A program made the position numbers and the translations under genes. Shown one piece after another: positions 6,819 through 14,954 of a DNA stretch of 64,000 nt; within the stretch, counting starts at the first letter, position 1; each line of letters opens with the position of its first letter. Where the stretch lies: contig JAEUGW010000054.1 in assembly GCA_016795565.1 (NCBI GenBank), positions 1 through 64,000 of the forward strand, written 5' to 3'. Under the pieces are notes generated by a model, which was not told the origin of the DNA, made no database searches, and was given only the letters and a program-made list of their open reading frames with translations. This stretch comes from Opitutaceae bacterium. GTDB taxonomy: Bacteria; Verrucomicrobiota; Verrucomicrobiia; Opitutales; Opitutaceae.

Positions 6819-7940
6819 TCACTCTTCGCCGGACTTCTCGTGGACGCGGCGCCGGAGCTGTTTCGTGAGCTTCTTCATCTGCGCCCGGTGCTGCTGGGCG
6901 GCCGGGCGGTCCACGCGGCGCGCCTCATGCGCGGTGGCGCGGAGCATCCGCCGGTAGCTCTGCCAGCGGGCGTCGTCGAGCGAACCGTCCGCCAGCGCGG
7001 CGCGCACGGCGCAGCCGGGCTCGGCGGCGTGGGCGCAGTCGCGGAACTTGCAGCGCGCGGTGATCGCGGCGACGTCCGTGAAGGCGGCGGCCACGTCGCC
7101 CGTCGCCTCCCACGGCTGGATCTCGCGCATGCCGGGCGTATCAATGATGATCACGCCGTCGGGGGAGACGAGGAGCTCGCGCTGGGTCGTGGTGTGCCGG
7201 CCCTTGTTGTCCGCCTCGCGGACTTCCTGCGTGAGCTGCACCTGGTCGCCCAGCAGGCGGTTGATGAGGGTGGATTTGCCGACGCCGGACGAGCCGAGCA
7301 ACGCGATGGTTTTTCCGGGTTGGAGCCAGGGCGCGAGGGCCTTGAGGCCGCGGCGGGTGCGGGCGCTGATGACGAAGACCGGGACGGCGGGCGCGATGGC
7401 GGCGATTTCGCGGGGAATCTCCCCGGTCGCGGCTTCCTCGGCGAGGTCCGCCTTGTTGAGCAGCACGACGGGCTGGGCGCCGCTGGCGTAGGCGGCGGCG
7501 AGATAGCGCTCGAGGCGGTGGAGGTGGTGGTTGCCATCGAGCGAGCTGACGAGGAAGACGGTGTCCACGTTGGCGGCGACGACCTGCTCGAGCACCTCCT
7601 CGCCGGCGGCGCGGCGGGAGAACTTGGTGCGGCGCGGCAACACGGCCTGGATGGCGACCCGCGTGGGGTCGCCCGGCTGAGGCGTCACGGCGACCCAGTC
7701 GCCGATGGCGGGGTAGTCGGCCGGGGCCTTGGCGGCGTGGATGAATTTTCCGCTGCATTCGCCGAGGCGGGCGCCGTCCGCGCCGGTCACCTCGCAATAG
7801 CCTTTTAGCTCAAGCGTCACGCGCGCGGCGGCACAGCCATCCGCCGCGTAGGGGGCGAAGGCCTGGGCCAGGGAGTCGTTCCAACCGAGGGCGGCGAGAG
7901 TCACGGGGCCATGGTTGCCGGTGGGCGGCCTGCGGTGCAA
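6819..7940 (-). CDS. rsgA: Ribosome biogenesis GTPase RsgA
   Basis: A 373-residue circularly permuted GTPase. An N-terminal OB-fold region is followed by G4 (LLNKADLA), then G1 (GSSGVGKST), a switch segment with RHTTTQREL, and G3 (DTPGMRE), in the permuted order typical of RsgA/YjeQ. The C-terminal zinc knuckle CKFRDCAHAAEPGC is present. RsgA matures the 30S subunit. A basic C-terminal tail (MKKLTKQLRRRVHEK) follows. The annotated ATG gives a short extra N-terminus; a GTG 33 nt inside (at 7907) is an alternative start. Confidence 0.93.
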   Translation of the reverse strand: MHRRPPTGNHGPVTLAALGWNDSLAQAFAPYAADGCAAARVTLELKGYCEVTGADGARLGECSGKFIHAAKAPADYPAIGDWVAVTPQPGDPTRVAIQAVLPRRTKFSRRAAGEEVLEQVVAANVDTVFLVSSLDGNHHLHRLERYLAAAYASGAQPVVLLNKADLAEEAATGEIPREIAAIAPAVPVFVISARTRRGLKALAPWLQPGKTIALLGSSGVGKSTLINRLLGDQVQLTQEVREADNKGRHTTTQRELLVSPDGVIIIDTPGMREIQPWEATGDVAAAFTDVAAITARCKFRDCAHAAEPGCAVRAALADGSLDDARWQSYRRMLRATAHEARRVDRPAAQQHRAQMKKLTKQLRRRVHEKSGEE

Positions 7941-7963
7941 CGCCGCGTTTTGGCGGGGCCCGT

Positions 7964-7999
7964 CCTACGCAGTTCTGCGTAGGGTTTCGGGAAATTCCC
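7964..7999. promoter_or_regulatory. Two adjacent dyads in the rsgA / envelope-operon spacer
   Basis: The 247-bp divergent spacer 7941-8187 holds cctacgcagttctgcgtagg (7964-7983; 9-bp arms, 2-bp centre) and, 5 bp later, gggaaattccc (7989-7999; 5-bp arms). Both lie about 190-220 bp upstream of the five-gene envelope operon. Their size suits transcription-factor operators. No other gene is seen in this spacer. Confidence 0.4.
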
Positions 8000-8187
8000 T
8001 AGGCATTCAGCCTTCCGAGCGGAACCACCCAAGGCCCAATCAACTCATTGCCTTGCTTCCGGGTGAGGAACACTCCTTATTGGCGCGGTCGTGTCGTGTG
8101 TCCACCTCGCAACCCCCTCCGGTTTCCAGCTGATTTGCTGAAGCAAGCCGCCGGATTCCCCTGTTTTCCCTTAATCCCGAACCGGTC

Positions 8188-9390
8188 ATGTCAACAAAAC
8201 TGAAGCTACTCGTCACCCTTCTCGCGCTCGGCGTCTCGTGCGCCTTTGCCCAAACCGCCGCCCCGGCCAAGACCACGGTGCAGACCAAGTCCTCGGAGAA
8301 GGACGGTCGCACCACCACGGAGCGCACCTTCACCACCACCGTGACGGAGGTCGCGGAAAAACCCGCCGGTGTCACCGTGGCGATCTTCACCGCCAACCGC
8401 GCCGGTGAAATCGGCGACAACGAGCTCGGCGCCCTCGAGGATTATATCACCGGCAAGGTCACCGAGCTGAACGTGCACGTCATCAGCGGCGAGACCGCGC
8501 TCAACGCCGTGGCCGGCATGACCCCGGGCGCCAAGGCCAACGAGCTCGACGCCCAGATGGCCAACAGCACCTCCGCCGTCCGCCTCGCCCAGGCCCTCGG
8601 CGCCACCCACCTCCTGCAGGTCACCCTCTCCGGCTTCGACTCCAACAAGCAGACCATCGACGCCTACGGGGTGAAGGCCATCAATGATGAGCGCACCGCG
8701 CGCGTCACCTACAAGATCCTCGACGGCAACACCGGCGCCAGCCTCGCGGCCGACACCGTCCGCGCCAGCAAGGTCGTCCAACAGAGCAGCGGCGGCCTGT
8801 CCGATGACCGCTCCAGCCTGCTCAACGACCTCCTCGCCGAGGCCGCCGGCAAGGTCGCCGCCAGCCTCAAGCGCCAGATCGATCGCGGCCGCATCACCAC
8901 CTCCGCCGGCAAGGGCGACGTCACCGTCAACTTCACCACCGAGCTCGCCGACCTCTACATCCCCGATGTGCGGATCGACAAGGACAACACGGTCCGGATG
9001 TCCGAGGACAAGCTCAAGGTCTCCGCCGTGGCCACCATCGAGGTGGACGGCCTCGCCGTCGGCACCGCCCCGGGCAAGCTCACCGTCAAGCCCGGCCTGC
9101 ACAAGCTCCGCGTCGTCCGCGAGGGCTACAAGCCGTGGGAGCGCACCGTCAACTTCACCAACGGCCAGACGCTCAACGTCGGCCTGGAGATGAGCGAGGC
9201 CGGCTACGCGCGCTGGAAGGAGTCCACCGCCTTCATCAATGACCTCAAGAACGGCGCCAAGCTCACCGACGGCCAGGTCAAGGTCCTCGAGGGCCAGGCG
9301 AAGATGTTCGAAAACAGCGGCTTCAAGGTGAACACCAAGGAAGGCATCACCATCAACGCCGGCCCGACCCGCTCCCTGTTCGGCTGGTAA
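8188..9390 (+). CDS. Exported PEGA-domain protein, first gene of an envelope operon
   Basis: A 400-residue protein with a signal peptide (about 1-21) and no lipobox. The middle (about residues 65-235) resembles a curli-assembly or TolB-N-like fold that appears to gauge or bind other envelope proteins (VAIFTANRAGEIGDNEL, ALGATHLLQVTLSGF). Residues about 285-335 form a PEGA domain (IEVDGLAVGTAPGKLTVKPG), usually a surface or carbohydrate-associated beta module. It is followed at 36 bp by the CsgG-like gene. The partner genes suggest a periplasmic or outer-membrane complex. The precise role is unknown. Confidence 0.7.
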   Translation: MSTKLKLLVTLLALGVSCAFAQTAAPAKTTVQTKSSEKDGRTTTERTFTTTVTEVAEKPAGVTVAIFTANRAGEIGDNELGALEDYITGKVTELNVHVISGETALNAVAGMTPGAKANELDAQMANSTSAVRLAQALGATHLLQVTLSGFDSNKQTIDAYGVKAINDERTARVTYKILDGNTGASLAADTVRASKVVQQSSGGLSDDRSSLLNDLLAEAAGKVAASLKRQIDRGRITTSAGKGDVTVNFTTELADLYIPDVRIDKDNTVRMSEDKLKVSAVATIEVDGLAVGTAPGKLTVKPGLHKLRVVREGYKPWERTVNFTNGQTLNVGLEMSEAGYARWKESTAFINDLKNGAKLTDGQVKVLEGQAKMFENSGFKVNTKEGITINAGPTRSLFGW

Positions 9391-9426
9391 GCCGCCGCTC
9401 CCCTCCAACCCTTATCCTCTCCCGTT

Positions 9427-10311
9427 ATGAAATCCGGCCGCATCCTCCTCTCCCTCCTCACCGCCCTCGTCCTCCTCGCGCCCGCCACCCGCGCGCAGGA
9501 ATCCTCCGGCAAGAAGAAACTCGCCATCACCAAGATGGTCGCCACGCCCTCGCTGGCCGCCCGCATGCAGAAGCAGGGCGTCGGCCTCTCGCTCGACTCC
9601 GTCATCGAGGCCCTCGATTCGCAGGTCTACGACCGCGTGCTCAACACCCGCCGCTTCGAGATCCTTGAGCGGTCCGACGCCGACGCCCTCGCCACCGAGG
9701 CGGCCGCTTCGGGCCAGGCCTTCGCCTTCAACAAGGCCGACTACGTCATGACCATCCGCGTGGACTCGTTCAACGACCGCATGGAGGAGCGCAAGCTCGC
9801 CTCCCTCGGCAAGACCATCCGCGCCCGCGTCATCGAGCTCTCCGCCGTCGCCAAGATCACCGAGGTCGCCACCCAACGCGCCGTCGCCAGCGCCAACTTC
9901 AAGGTCTCCAAGCGCGACTCCGAGAACCGCTCCGAGAACACCACCGTGCGTGTCGGCGAGGGTTCCGATGACCTCATGATCCAGGCCGTCGGCGAGATGG
10001 CGCAGAAGATCGCCGTCCGCGCCGCCGACGTGGTCTCCCCCGCGCGCGTGATCGGCAAGCGCGACAAGATCGTGACGATCAACCGCAACGACCAGTCCGG
10101 CATCGAGGTCGGCCAGACCTGGGAAGTCTTCATGCTCGGCGACGAGCTGGTTGATCCCGACACCGGCGAGAAGAGCCGCGAGGAAGTCCTCGTCGGCAAG
10201 GTCAAGGTCACGCGCGTCACCCCGCAGAATTCCCAGGCCGAGATCATCGAGGACACCGGCATCGACCGCGGCGCCGTCGTCCGTCTCGTGGAGGGAGAGG
10301 ACGAGTCGTAA
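9427..10311 (+). CDS. Exported CsgG-like envelope protein
   Basis: A 294-residue protein with a signal peptide (about 1-23, ending in TRAQ). The N-terminal half has the CsgG/FlgT-like pattern (LAITKMVATP, LDSQVYDRVLNTRRFEILER, ADYVMTIRVDSF). The C-terminal part (VITINRNDQSGIEVGQ-like, VGKVKVTRVTPQNSQAEII) resembles the FlgT C-terminal beta domain. No lipobox cysteine is seen, unlike true CsgG, so a secretion pore is not supported. It lies between the PEGA protein and three lipoprotein genes and probably belongs to the same complex. Confidence 0.65.
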   Translation: MKSGRILLSLLTALVLLAPATRAQESSGKKKLAITKMVATPSLAARMQKQGVGLSLDSVIEALDSQVYDRVLNTRRFEILERSDADALATEAAASGQAFAFNKADYVMTIRVDSFNDRMEERKLASLGKTIRARVIELSAVAKITEVATQRAVASANFKVSKRDSENRSENTTVRVGEGSDDLMIQAVGEMAQKIAVRAADVVSPARVIGKRDKIVTINRNDQSGIEVGQTWEVFMLGDELVDPDTGEKSREEVLVGKVKVTRVTPQNSQAEIIEDTGIDRGAVVRLVEGEDES

Positions 10312-10356
10312 CCGTCCCCCCGTCCGATTCACCCCGTCATCGCCCCCAACCTCACC

Positions 10357-11934
10357 ATGCACACAACCACCACACACCTCCGGAGCCTCCGGCTGGGTCA
10401 GGTTGCCGGCGCCCTTGCGCTCGCCCTGCTCACCGGCTGCGCCACCTACGAACAGCAGACGCAGCAGTTCAGCAACTCCACCAAGACCGGCAGCTTCGCC
10501 GCCGCAGTCACCCAGATTGACCAGCAGGCCGCCAAGAGTGCCGGCAGCAAGGATGAGCTGGTGTTCCGCCTCGAGCAGGGCGCCACGCTGCTGACCGCAG
10601 CCATGGCCGACCCGACGCAGGTGCCGGACATCCGGCCCGCGCCCGCCGCGGTGAAGAAAGGCGAGGCCCCGCCGGCCCCGCTCCCCGAGCCGACCGCGGC
10701 GGAGGTGCACCAGTATTACTACAACCGCTCCGTCGCCGCCTTCGATGCCGCCGAGGCCAAGGTCAACGCCTGGGAGGAGGAGGCCAAGGTCAAGCTCGGC
10801 TCGGAGTTCGGCGCCGCCATGACCAACCAGGCCAACTTGCCTTACCGCGGCCGCGCCTACGACAAGGTGATGATGAACACCTACAAGGCCGTCGGCTACC
10901 TCGCCCTCGGCGAGAAGGACAAGGCCCGCGTCGAGCTCAACCGCTCGCTCCAGCGCCAGCGCGACGCCGTCGAGGCCAACGCCAAACGCATCGTCGCCGT
11001 GCAGGACGAGCAGGAAAAGGCCGCCCGCGGCGAGCTGAAGGACGAGAAGGGCAAGTCCGCCTCCTATGATTCCTCCCGCGCCCTCAATGACCCCAAGACC
11101 GGCCCCGGCCTGCAGGCCGCCCTCGACGCCTCGCTCGCGCCGATGAAGCCCTACGGCGACTACGTGAACCCCTTCTCCGTGTTCCTCGACGGCCTGTTCT
11201 TCACCGTGCTCGGTGAGGGTGGTTCCGACCTGGAGCGCGGCCGCAAGTCCTTCGAGCGCGTCGCCGCCATGGTCCCCGAGAACCCCTTTGTGCGCGCCGA
11301 CCTCGATGCCGCCGCCAGCGCCGCCGAGGGCAAGGCCCCCGAGGGCGTCACCTACGTCATCTTCGAGACCGGCACCGCTGCCGCCCGCGAGCAGGTCCGC
11401 GTGGACATCCCGACCTTCCTCGTGAACAGCCGCGTCCCCTATGTCGGCGCCGCCTTCCCGAAGCTGAAGTTCAACGAGGCCTACGTGCCGAGCCTGGCCG
11501 TCAAGGCCGGCGAGACCACCGTCAACACCGCCACCGTCGCCAGCATGGACAGCGTCATCGCCAACGACTTCAAGAACGAGTGGCCCGCCATCGTCACCAA
11601 GACCGTGATCACCACCGCCACCAAGGCCATTATCGCGGCCGTCGTGCAGAAGGCAGCCGAGGATCGCGGCGGCATGTGGGCCGGCCTCGCCGCCGGCCTG
11701 ATCATGGGCGGCATCAACTCCGCCACCAACATCGCCGACACCCGCACCTGGACCTCCCTGCCCAAGGAGTTCCAGTATGCCCGCCTCGCCACCCCGGAGA
11801 GCCGCGAGCTCACCCTCGATGCCGGCGGCGTGCAAAAGACCGTTGCCCTGGCCCCCGGCGCGATCAACGTGGTCTATGTCAAGTCGGCGTCGCCCACCGC
11901 GCCGCTGCTCGTCTCCTCCTTCGTCCTCAAGTAA
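10357..11934 (+). CDS. COG3014-like lipoprotein
   Basis: A 525-residue lipoprotein: signal peptide ending in the lipobox LLTGC (acylated Cys near residue 28). It then has helical TPR-like segments (RAYDKVMMNTYKAVGYLALG, KARVELNRSLQRQRDAVEAN), a conserved YVNPFSVFLDGLFF region and a hydrophobic, glycine-rich stretch near residues 445-460 (WAGLAAGLIMGGI). This matches the COG3014 proteins that co-occur with YcfL- and LpoB-like lipoproteins in other Gram-negative bacteria. Function is unknown; the context suggests cell-envelope assembly. The next gene starts on the base after its stop codon. Confidence 0.75.
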   Translation: MHTTTTHLRSLRLGQVAGALALALLTGCATYEQQTQQFSNSTKTGSFAAAVTQIDQQAAKSAGSKDELVFRLEQGATLLTAAMADPTQVPDIRPAPAAVKKGEAPPAPLPEPTAAEVHQYYYNRSVAAFDAAEAKVNAWEEEAKVKLGSEFGAAMTNQANLPYRGRAYDKVMMNTYKAVGYLALGEKDKARVELNRSLQRQRDAVEANAKRIVAVQDEQEKAARGELKDEKGKSASYDSSRALNDPKTGPGLQAALDASLAPMKPYGDYVNPFSVFLDGLFFTVLGEGGSDLERGRKSFERVAAMVPENPFVRADLDAAASAAEGKAPEGVTYVIFETGTAAAREQVRVDIPTFLVNSRVPYVGAAFPKLKFNEAYVPSLAVKAGETTVNTATVASMDSVIANDFKNEWPAIVTKTVITTATKAIIAAVVQKAAEDRGGMWAGLAAGLIMGGINSATNIADTRTWTSLPKEFQYARLATPESRELTLDAGGVQKTVALAPGAINVVYVKSASPTAPLLVSSFVLK

Positions 11935-12360
11935 ATGAAAACTCCCTCCCTCCTCCGCCTCGGCGGAGCCCTCGCGGTCACGGCCCTGGCGCTGCTCTTC
12001 GGCGGCTGCCAGAACGTGAACACCTACGAAAACGCCGAGTCCCGCGCCACGCCGACCTACGTCGCCGACAAGCGCGTGATCACCGACAACACCCTCGCCG
12101 GCAAGCTGCGCGTCGTCTCCGTCAACCAGGCCACCGTCTCGGGCAACCTGCTCAAGATCCAGGCCACGGTCGAGAACCTCTCCAGCAAGGCCCGCACCTT
12201 CAACTACAAGTTCGAGTGGATCGACCAGGACGGCATGGCCGTCAACTCCCCGAACGAGGTGTGGAAGGCGCTGGTTCTCCAGGGCCGCGAGACCTCCACC
12301 ATCTCCACCGTGGCCATCTCGCCCAAGGCGGTGGACTTCAAGCTCAAGTTCCGCGAGTAA
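11935..12360 (+). CDS. YcfL-like lipoprotein (DUF1425)
   Basis: A 141-residue lipoprotein with lipobox FGGC (Cys near residue 24). A single beta-rich domain follows, with conserved AGKLRVVSVNQATVSGNLLK and FNYKFEWIDQDGM, as in the DUF1425/YcfL family. In Enterobacteria ycfL directly precedes lpoB, as here. Start and stop abut the upstream gene (TAA then ATG), so translation is likely coupled. The molecular role is not known in any organism; by context it is an outer-membrane lipoprotein connected with LpoB. Confidence 0.8.
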   Translation: MKTPSLLRLGGALAVTALALLFGGCQNVNTYENAESRATPTYVADKRVITDNTLAGKLRVVSVNQATVSGNLLKIQATVENLSSKARTFNYKFEWIDQDGMAVNSPNEVWKALVLQGRETSTISTVAISPKAVDFKLKFRE

Positions 12361-12372
12361 CCTCCAACTTCC

Positions 12373-12984
12373 ATGAAACTGATCGCTCCCTCCAAACAAC
12401 TCGCCACCGTGCTCGCCGTCGGCTCGCTGCTGATGCTCACCGGCTGCGAAACCCCCACCGAAACCCGCACGGTTGATGCCAAGGGCCCCGACGTCATCAA
12501 CACCGCGGCCATCAACACCCAGGACTGGGCCAACGCCGCCGACCAGTTGCTCGCCTCGCTGCTCTCCAGCGAAGCCCTCAACAACGCGCCGCGCTCGCCC
12601 GCCATCCTCGCGGTGGACCGCATCATCAACAACACCCAGCTCATGGTGGACACCGACCTGCTGATCAAAAAGATCCGCGTCGGCCTCACCCAGACCGGCA
12701 AGATCGCCGTCACCAACACCCTCGGCCTGGGCGAGCGCGCCGTCGTCGCCAGCGAGGCGGCCGAGCTCGAGGAGATGCAGAGCGGCAAGAAGGCCAAGAC
12801 CCTCGTGCCCGACTACACGCTCTACGCGAAGCTCATCCAGCAGACCGACCGCAACAGCAAGCTGACCCAGAACACCTACTCCTTCCAGATGTCGCTGGTG
12901 CAGGTGAAGACCGGCCTGACGGTGTGGGAGGACGAGAAGCAGATCACGAAGCAGACGAAGGCCAAGCCCGCCCTCGGCTGGTAA
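12373..12984 (+). CDS. LpoB-like penicillin-binding-protein activator lipoprotein
   Basis: A 203-residue lipoprotein with lipobox LTGC (Cys near residue 28) and the LpoB/PF13036 fold: SPAILAVDRIINNTQLMVDT, then VPDYTLYAKLIQQ and SFQMSLVQVKTGLTVWEDEK. LpoB spans the periplasm to stimulate PBP1B transpeptidase activity. The spacer after the lipobox is short here, so reach across peptidoglycan may differ. It is the last gene of the five-gene operon and is followed by a strong terminator. Confidence 0.85.
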   Translation: MKLIAPSKQLATVLAVGSLLMLTGCETPTETRTVDAKGPDVINTAAINTQDWANAADQLLASLLSSEALNNAPRSPAILAVDRIINNTQLMVDTDLLIKKIRVGLTQTGKIAVTNTLGLGERAVVASEAAELEEMQSGKKAKTLVPDYTLYAKLIQQTDRNSKLTQNTYSFQMSLVQVKTGLTVWEDEKQITKQTKAKPALGW

Positions 12985-13007
12985 GCGCCCCGCCAACCCT
13001 TCAAAAC

Positions 13008-13040
13008 AAAACGCACCCGGCGACGGGTGCGTTTTTCTTT
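13008..13040 (+). terminator. Rho-independent terminator of the envelope operon
   Basis: A 12-bp stem (aaaacgcacccg with cgggtgcgtttt, 4-base loop) is followed by a T-rich tail, 23 bp after the lpoB-like stop. The A-run on the left may also let it work for the convergent gene at 13084. Confidence 0.9.
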
Positions 13041-13083
13041 TGGTGGCTCGCGCTGCGTCCGCCGCTTGCGGAGCGGGGTCCCT

Positions 13084-14004
13084 TCAGCGATCAAACTGGA
13101 TCCGGTAGCCCATCTGCTCGAGGGCGGGACGCTGCTGGCTGAAGGAGGACTCTGTCATCTTCTCAAAGCGGATCCGCACCTCCCGGTTGTTCACCTGCAC
13201 GATCCCGCCCAAGTTGAACTGGGCGCTCTGTTCCCCCATAGTCTTGGCGAAAAATTGCCAGTCCTCGTCGGTCAGATCGCCCGGTCGCGGCAGGATCATG
13301 TAGCCGCTGACCATGCGCTCGGCAGGCGGTGACGGCGGCGGGGGTGTCGTCCCCGCCATGCGCGCGGAGAGCTGACGGAGCTCCTCGTCCCTCCGCTTCA
13401 TTTCCGCCACCCTTTGGTCCGGACTCAAGCCGGTCTCCTGCGGTGGATAGGCCGTCTTGGAGGTGGACTTGGCGGGGGTCTTATCCGGCAGGAACTCATC
13501 GGTGCCTGACGCTTGGTCCGCCTGCTTCAGCCGCTCGTTGGTCGCCCGTGCCTGCATCGGATCAATCCGCGCCTTGAAGAGCGTCTTGCTGGTGCCGACC
13601 GCAGTCTTGGCGGGGCCCACGCCAACGCTCGCCTCCGTCCCGATCGAGCCCGTGACCTCAATGCTCGGCACTCCCTCGGGATAAAAATCTGATTTCTCGG
13701 CGCGGTGGGTCTTCGCCTTCAGGGTCGCCTTGAGTTTCGCCTCGGCCATCGGCTCCTCAATCCCCGCGCCGAGTTCCAGGGCGGCACCGTCGGCTCCCAC
13801 GCTCAACTCGGCCGGTCCGACGCTCACGGAGGCCTCCGTCTGCCTTTGATCGTCCCTGCTGACTCCGGCTTTGAGAGGACCGACAATCTTCGGCTCGACC
13901 TTCACCTTGGCGTTGAACTTGCCTCCGCTGCTGGCGGGGGTGGTTTGGCCCGGCAGGCTGGCGGCGAGGCCGAGGGCGAGAATCAGGCCAATCGGGCGCG
14001 TCAT
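13084..14004 (-). CDS. Exported protein of unknown function
   Basis: A 306-residue protein with a signal peptide (about 1-19). The first half is low-complexity beta-like sequence with repeated SVGPAELSVG / SVGVGPAKTAVG motifs. The middle is a charged helical region (AEMKRRDEELRQLSARM) with a run of prolines. The C-terminus is a compact domain (LTDEDWQFFAKTMGEQ, VQVNNREVRIRFEKM). I do not recognise the family. It is followed 10 bp upstream by a lipoprotein gene, so the two probably form a small operon. Confidence 0.6.
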   Translation of the reverse strand: MTRPIGLILALGLAASLPGQTTPASSGGKFNAKVKVEPKIVGPLKAGVSRDDQRQTEASVSVGPAELSVGADGAALELGAGIEEPMAEAKLKATLKAKTHRAEKSDFYPEGVPSIEVTGSIGTEASVGVGPAKTAVGTSKTLFKARIDPMQARATNERLKQADQASGTDEFLPDKTPAKSTSKTAYPPQETGLSPDQRVAEMKRRDEELRQLSARMAGTTPPPPSPPAERMVSGYMILPRPGDLTDEDWQFFAKTMGEQSAQFNLGGIVQVNNREVRIRFEKMTESSFSQQRPALEQMGYRIQFDR

Positions 14005-14014
14005 GGCGGTGCGC

Positions 14015-14350
14015 TCAGTTCCCGGCGGGGATCGGCCGACCGTCCTTGTCCACCTCGATCTCGACCGGCACCTTGATGATGCGGCCGTCGGAGGTCTTCT
14101 CCTCGCGCCAGGTGCGGACGACGCGACGCTCGTTGGTGAAGGTGGACTTGGCGGCGTCCTTGGCCCCCTCGACCACGCCGACCCCGAGGCCGACGACGTT
14201 GCTGCCGACCGCCCCGACGGCGGTGCCCACCGCCGTGCCGATGGCCGGGCCGGGCTGGTTGCTGGTGACCCGGGCGTCCGGGTTGGAATTGCAGCCGGTC
14301 AGCACCGTGGTGCCGACGGCAAGGAGAGAGACGAACAGGCGGGTTTTCAT
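14015..14350 (-). CDS. Small glycine-zipper lipoprotein
   Basis: A 111-residue lipoprotein: signal peptide with lipobox LTGC (Cys near residue 20). A glycine-zipper hydrophobic segment (GTAVGTAVGAVGSNVVG) follows, and then a charged C-terminal tail (RTWREEKTSDGRIIKVPVE). Glycine-zipper lipoproteins of this size are common outer-membrane or peptidoglycan-linked proteins, but the function here is unknown. It is first in a likely two-gene operon with the exported protein at 13084. Confidence 0.7.
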   Translation of the reverse strand: MKTRLFVSLLAVGTTVLTGCNSNPDARVTSNQPGPAIGTAVGTAVGAVGSNVVGLGVGVVEGAKDAAKSTFTNERRVVRTWREEKTSDGRIIKVPVEIEVDKDGRPIPAGN

Positions 14351-14540
14351 GGGAAGATTGACTGGGGCGAGGCTACCCGCCGGCCGCGCTGCCGCAATCT
14401 TTTTGAGTCTCGCGCAATGGGTCGACGTCGCGATGCAGGCGGTAGGGCGGAGCGGCCCGCTCCGCCCCGGCGCACCCTGCCCGCCAGACTATTATGCGAG
14501 CCTCAATGGAAATGAGCGCTCACGCCGGCATTTCTGGGCT

Positions 14541-14614
14541 GTCATTGCGAGGAGCGCAGCGACGAAGCAATCCAGCTGGATCGCCACGACCCGCTCCGCA
14601 GGTCTCGCGATGAC
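14541..14614. repeat. Intergenic inverted repeat (family B)
   Basis: Left arm gtcattgcgaggagcgcagc... and an imperfect inverse ending ...ggtctcgcgatgac bracket 74 bp in the 292-bp gene-free stretch 14351-14642. The element is related in style to family A but distinct in sequence. The rest of the spacer also contains ggcggagcggcccgctccgcc-type dyads near 14441-14465 and no gene that I can support. Confidence 0.75.
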
Positions 14615-14642
14615 AAAGATAAAAAGCCACGGGACGTTGGCA

Positions 14643-14954
14643 TTAGGCCGGCAGAACCTGCCGCTTGGCGGCGTCGGGATGCGGCCGGTAGAACAGTGCC
14701 GTGCGGCCGACCGAGCCGACGCACAGGCAGGGTGTCTCGGCGGCCATCCGTTCGCAGAGGGCGGCACGCTCGTCGCGGTCCGCCGACTCGAAGCGCACCT
14801 TCACCAGTTCGCGGGTGTCGAGCTGGCGGTTGAGCTCGCCGAAGAGCGCGGGCGTTGGCCCTTGGCGGCCAATCCGCAGCGAGTCGCCGAGCACTTGGCC
14901 GAGGCCGCGCAGCTTGGTCCGCTGCGCGCCGGTGAGGGAGGGGAGTTCGTTCAT
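14643..14954 (-). CDS. YhbY/CRS1-family RNA-binding protein
   Basis: A 103-residue CRM-domain protein: LTGAQRTKLRGLGQVLGDSL, the RIGRQG segment (GxxG loop degenerate), and RELVKVRFESADRDER. The fold matches YhbY, which associates with pre-50S particles. I chose the ATG at 14954 because it overlaps the upstream pseudouridine-synthase stop by 4 nt and removes an unconserved extension. Coupling with an rRNA-modifying enzyme supports a ribosome-assembly role. Confidence 0.85.
   Translation of the reverse strand: MNELPSLTGAQRTKLRGLGQVLGDSLRIGRQGPTPALFGELNRQLDTRELVKVRFESADRDERAALCERMAAETPCLCVGSVGRTALFYRPHPDAAKRQVLPA

Noticed and set aside
9427-10311. Annotation as a curli secretion pore (CsgG)
   Set aside because: No lipobox cysteine and no curli subunit, CsgE or CsgF genes nearby; only the general fold resemblance is supported.
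9412-12996. A 1194-codon open frame antisense to the five-gene envelope operon
   Set aside because: It mirrors the codon phase of the real genes and reads as low-complexity Gly/Val/Leu/Asp-rich sequence without any domain. The sense genes have signal peptides, lipoboxes and family motifs.
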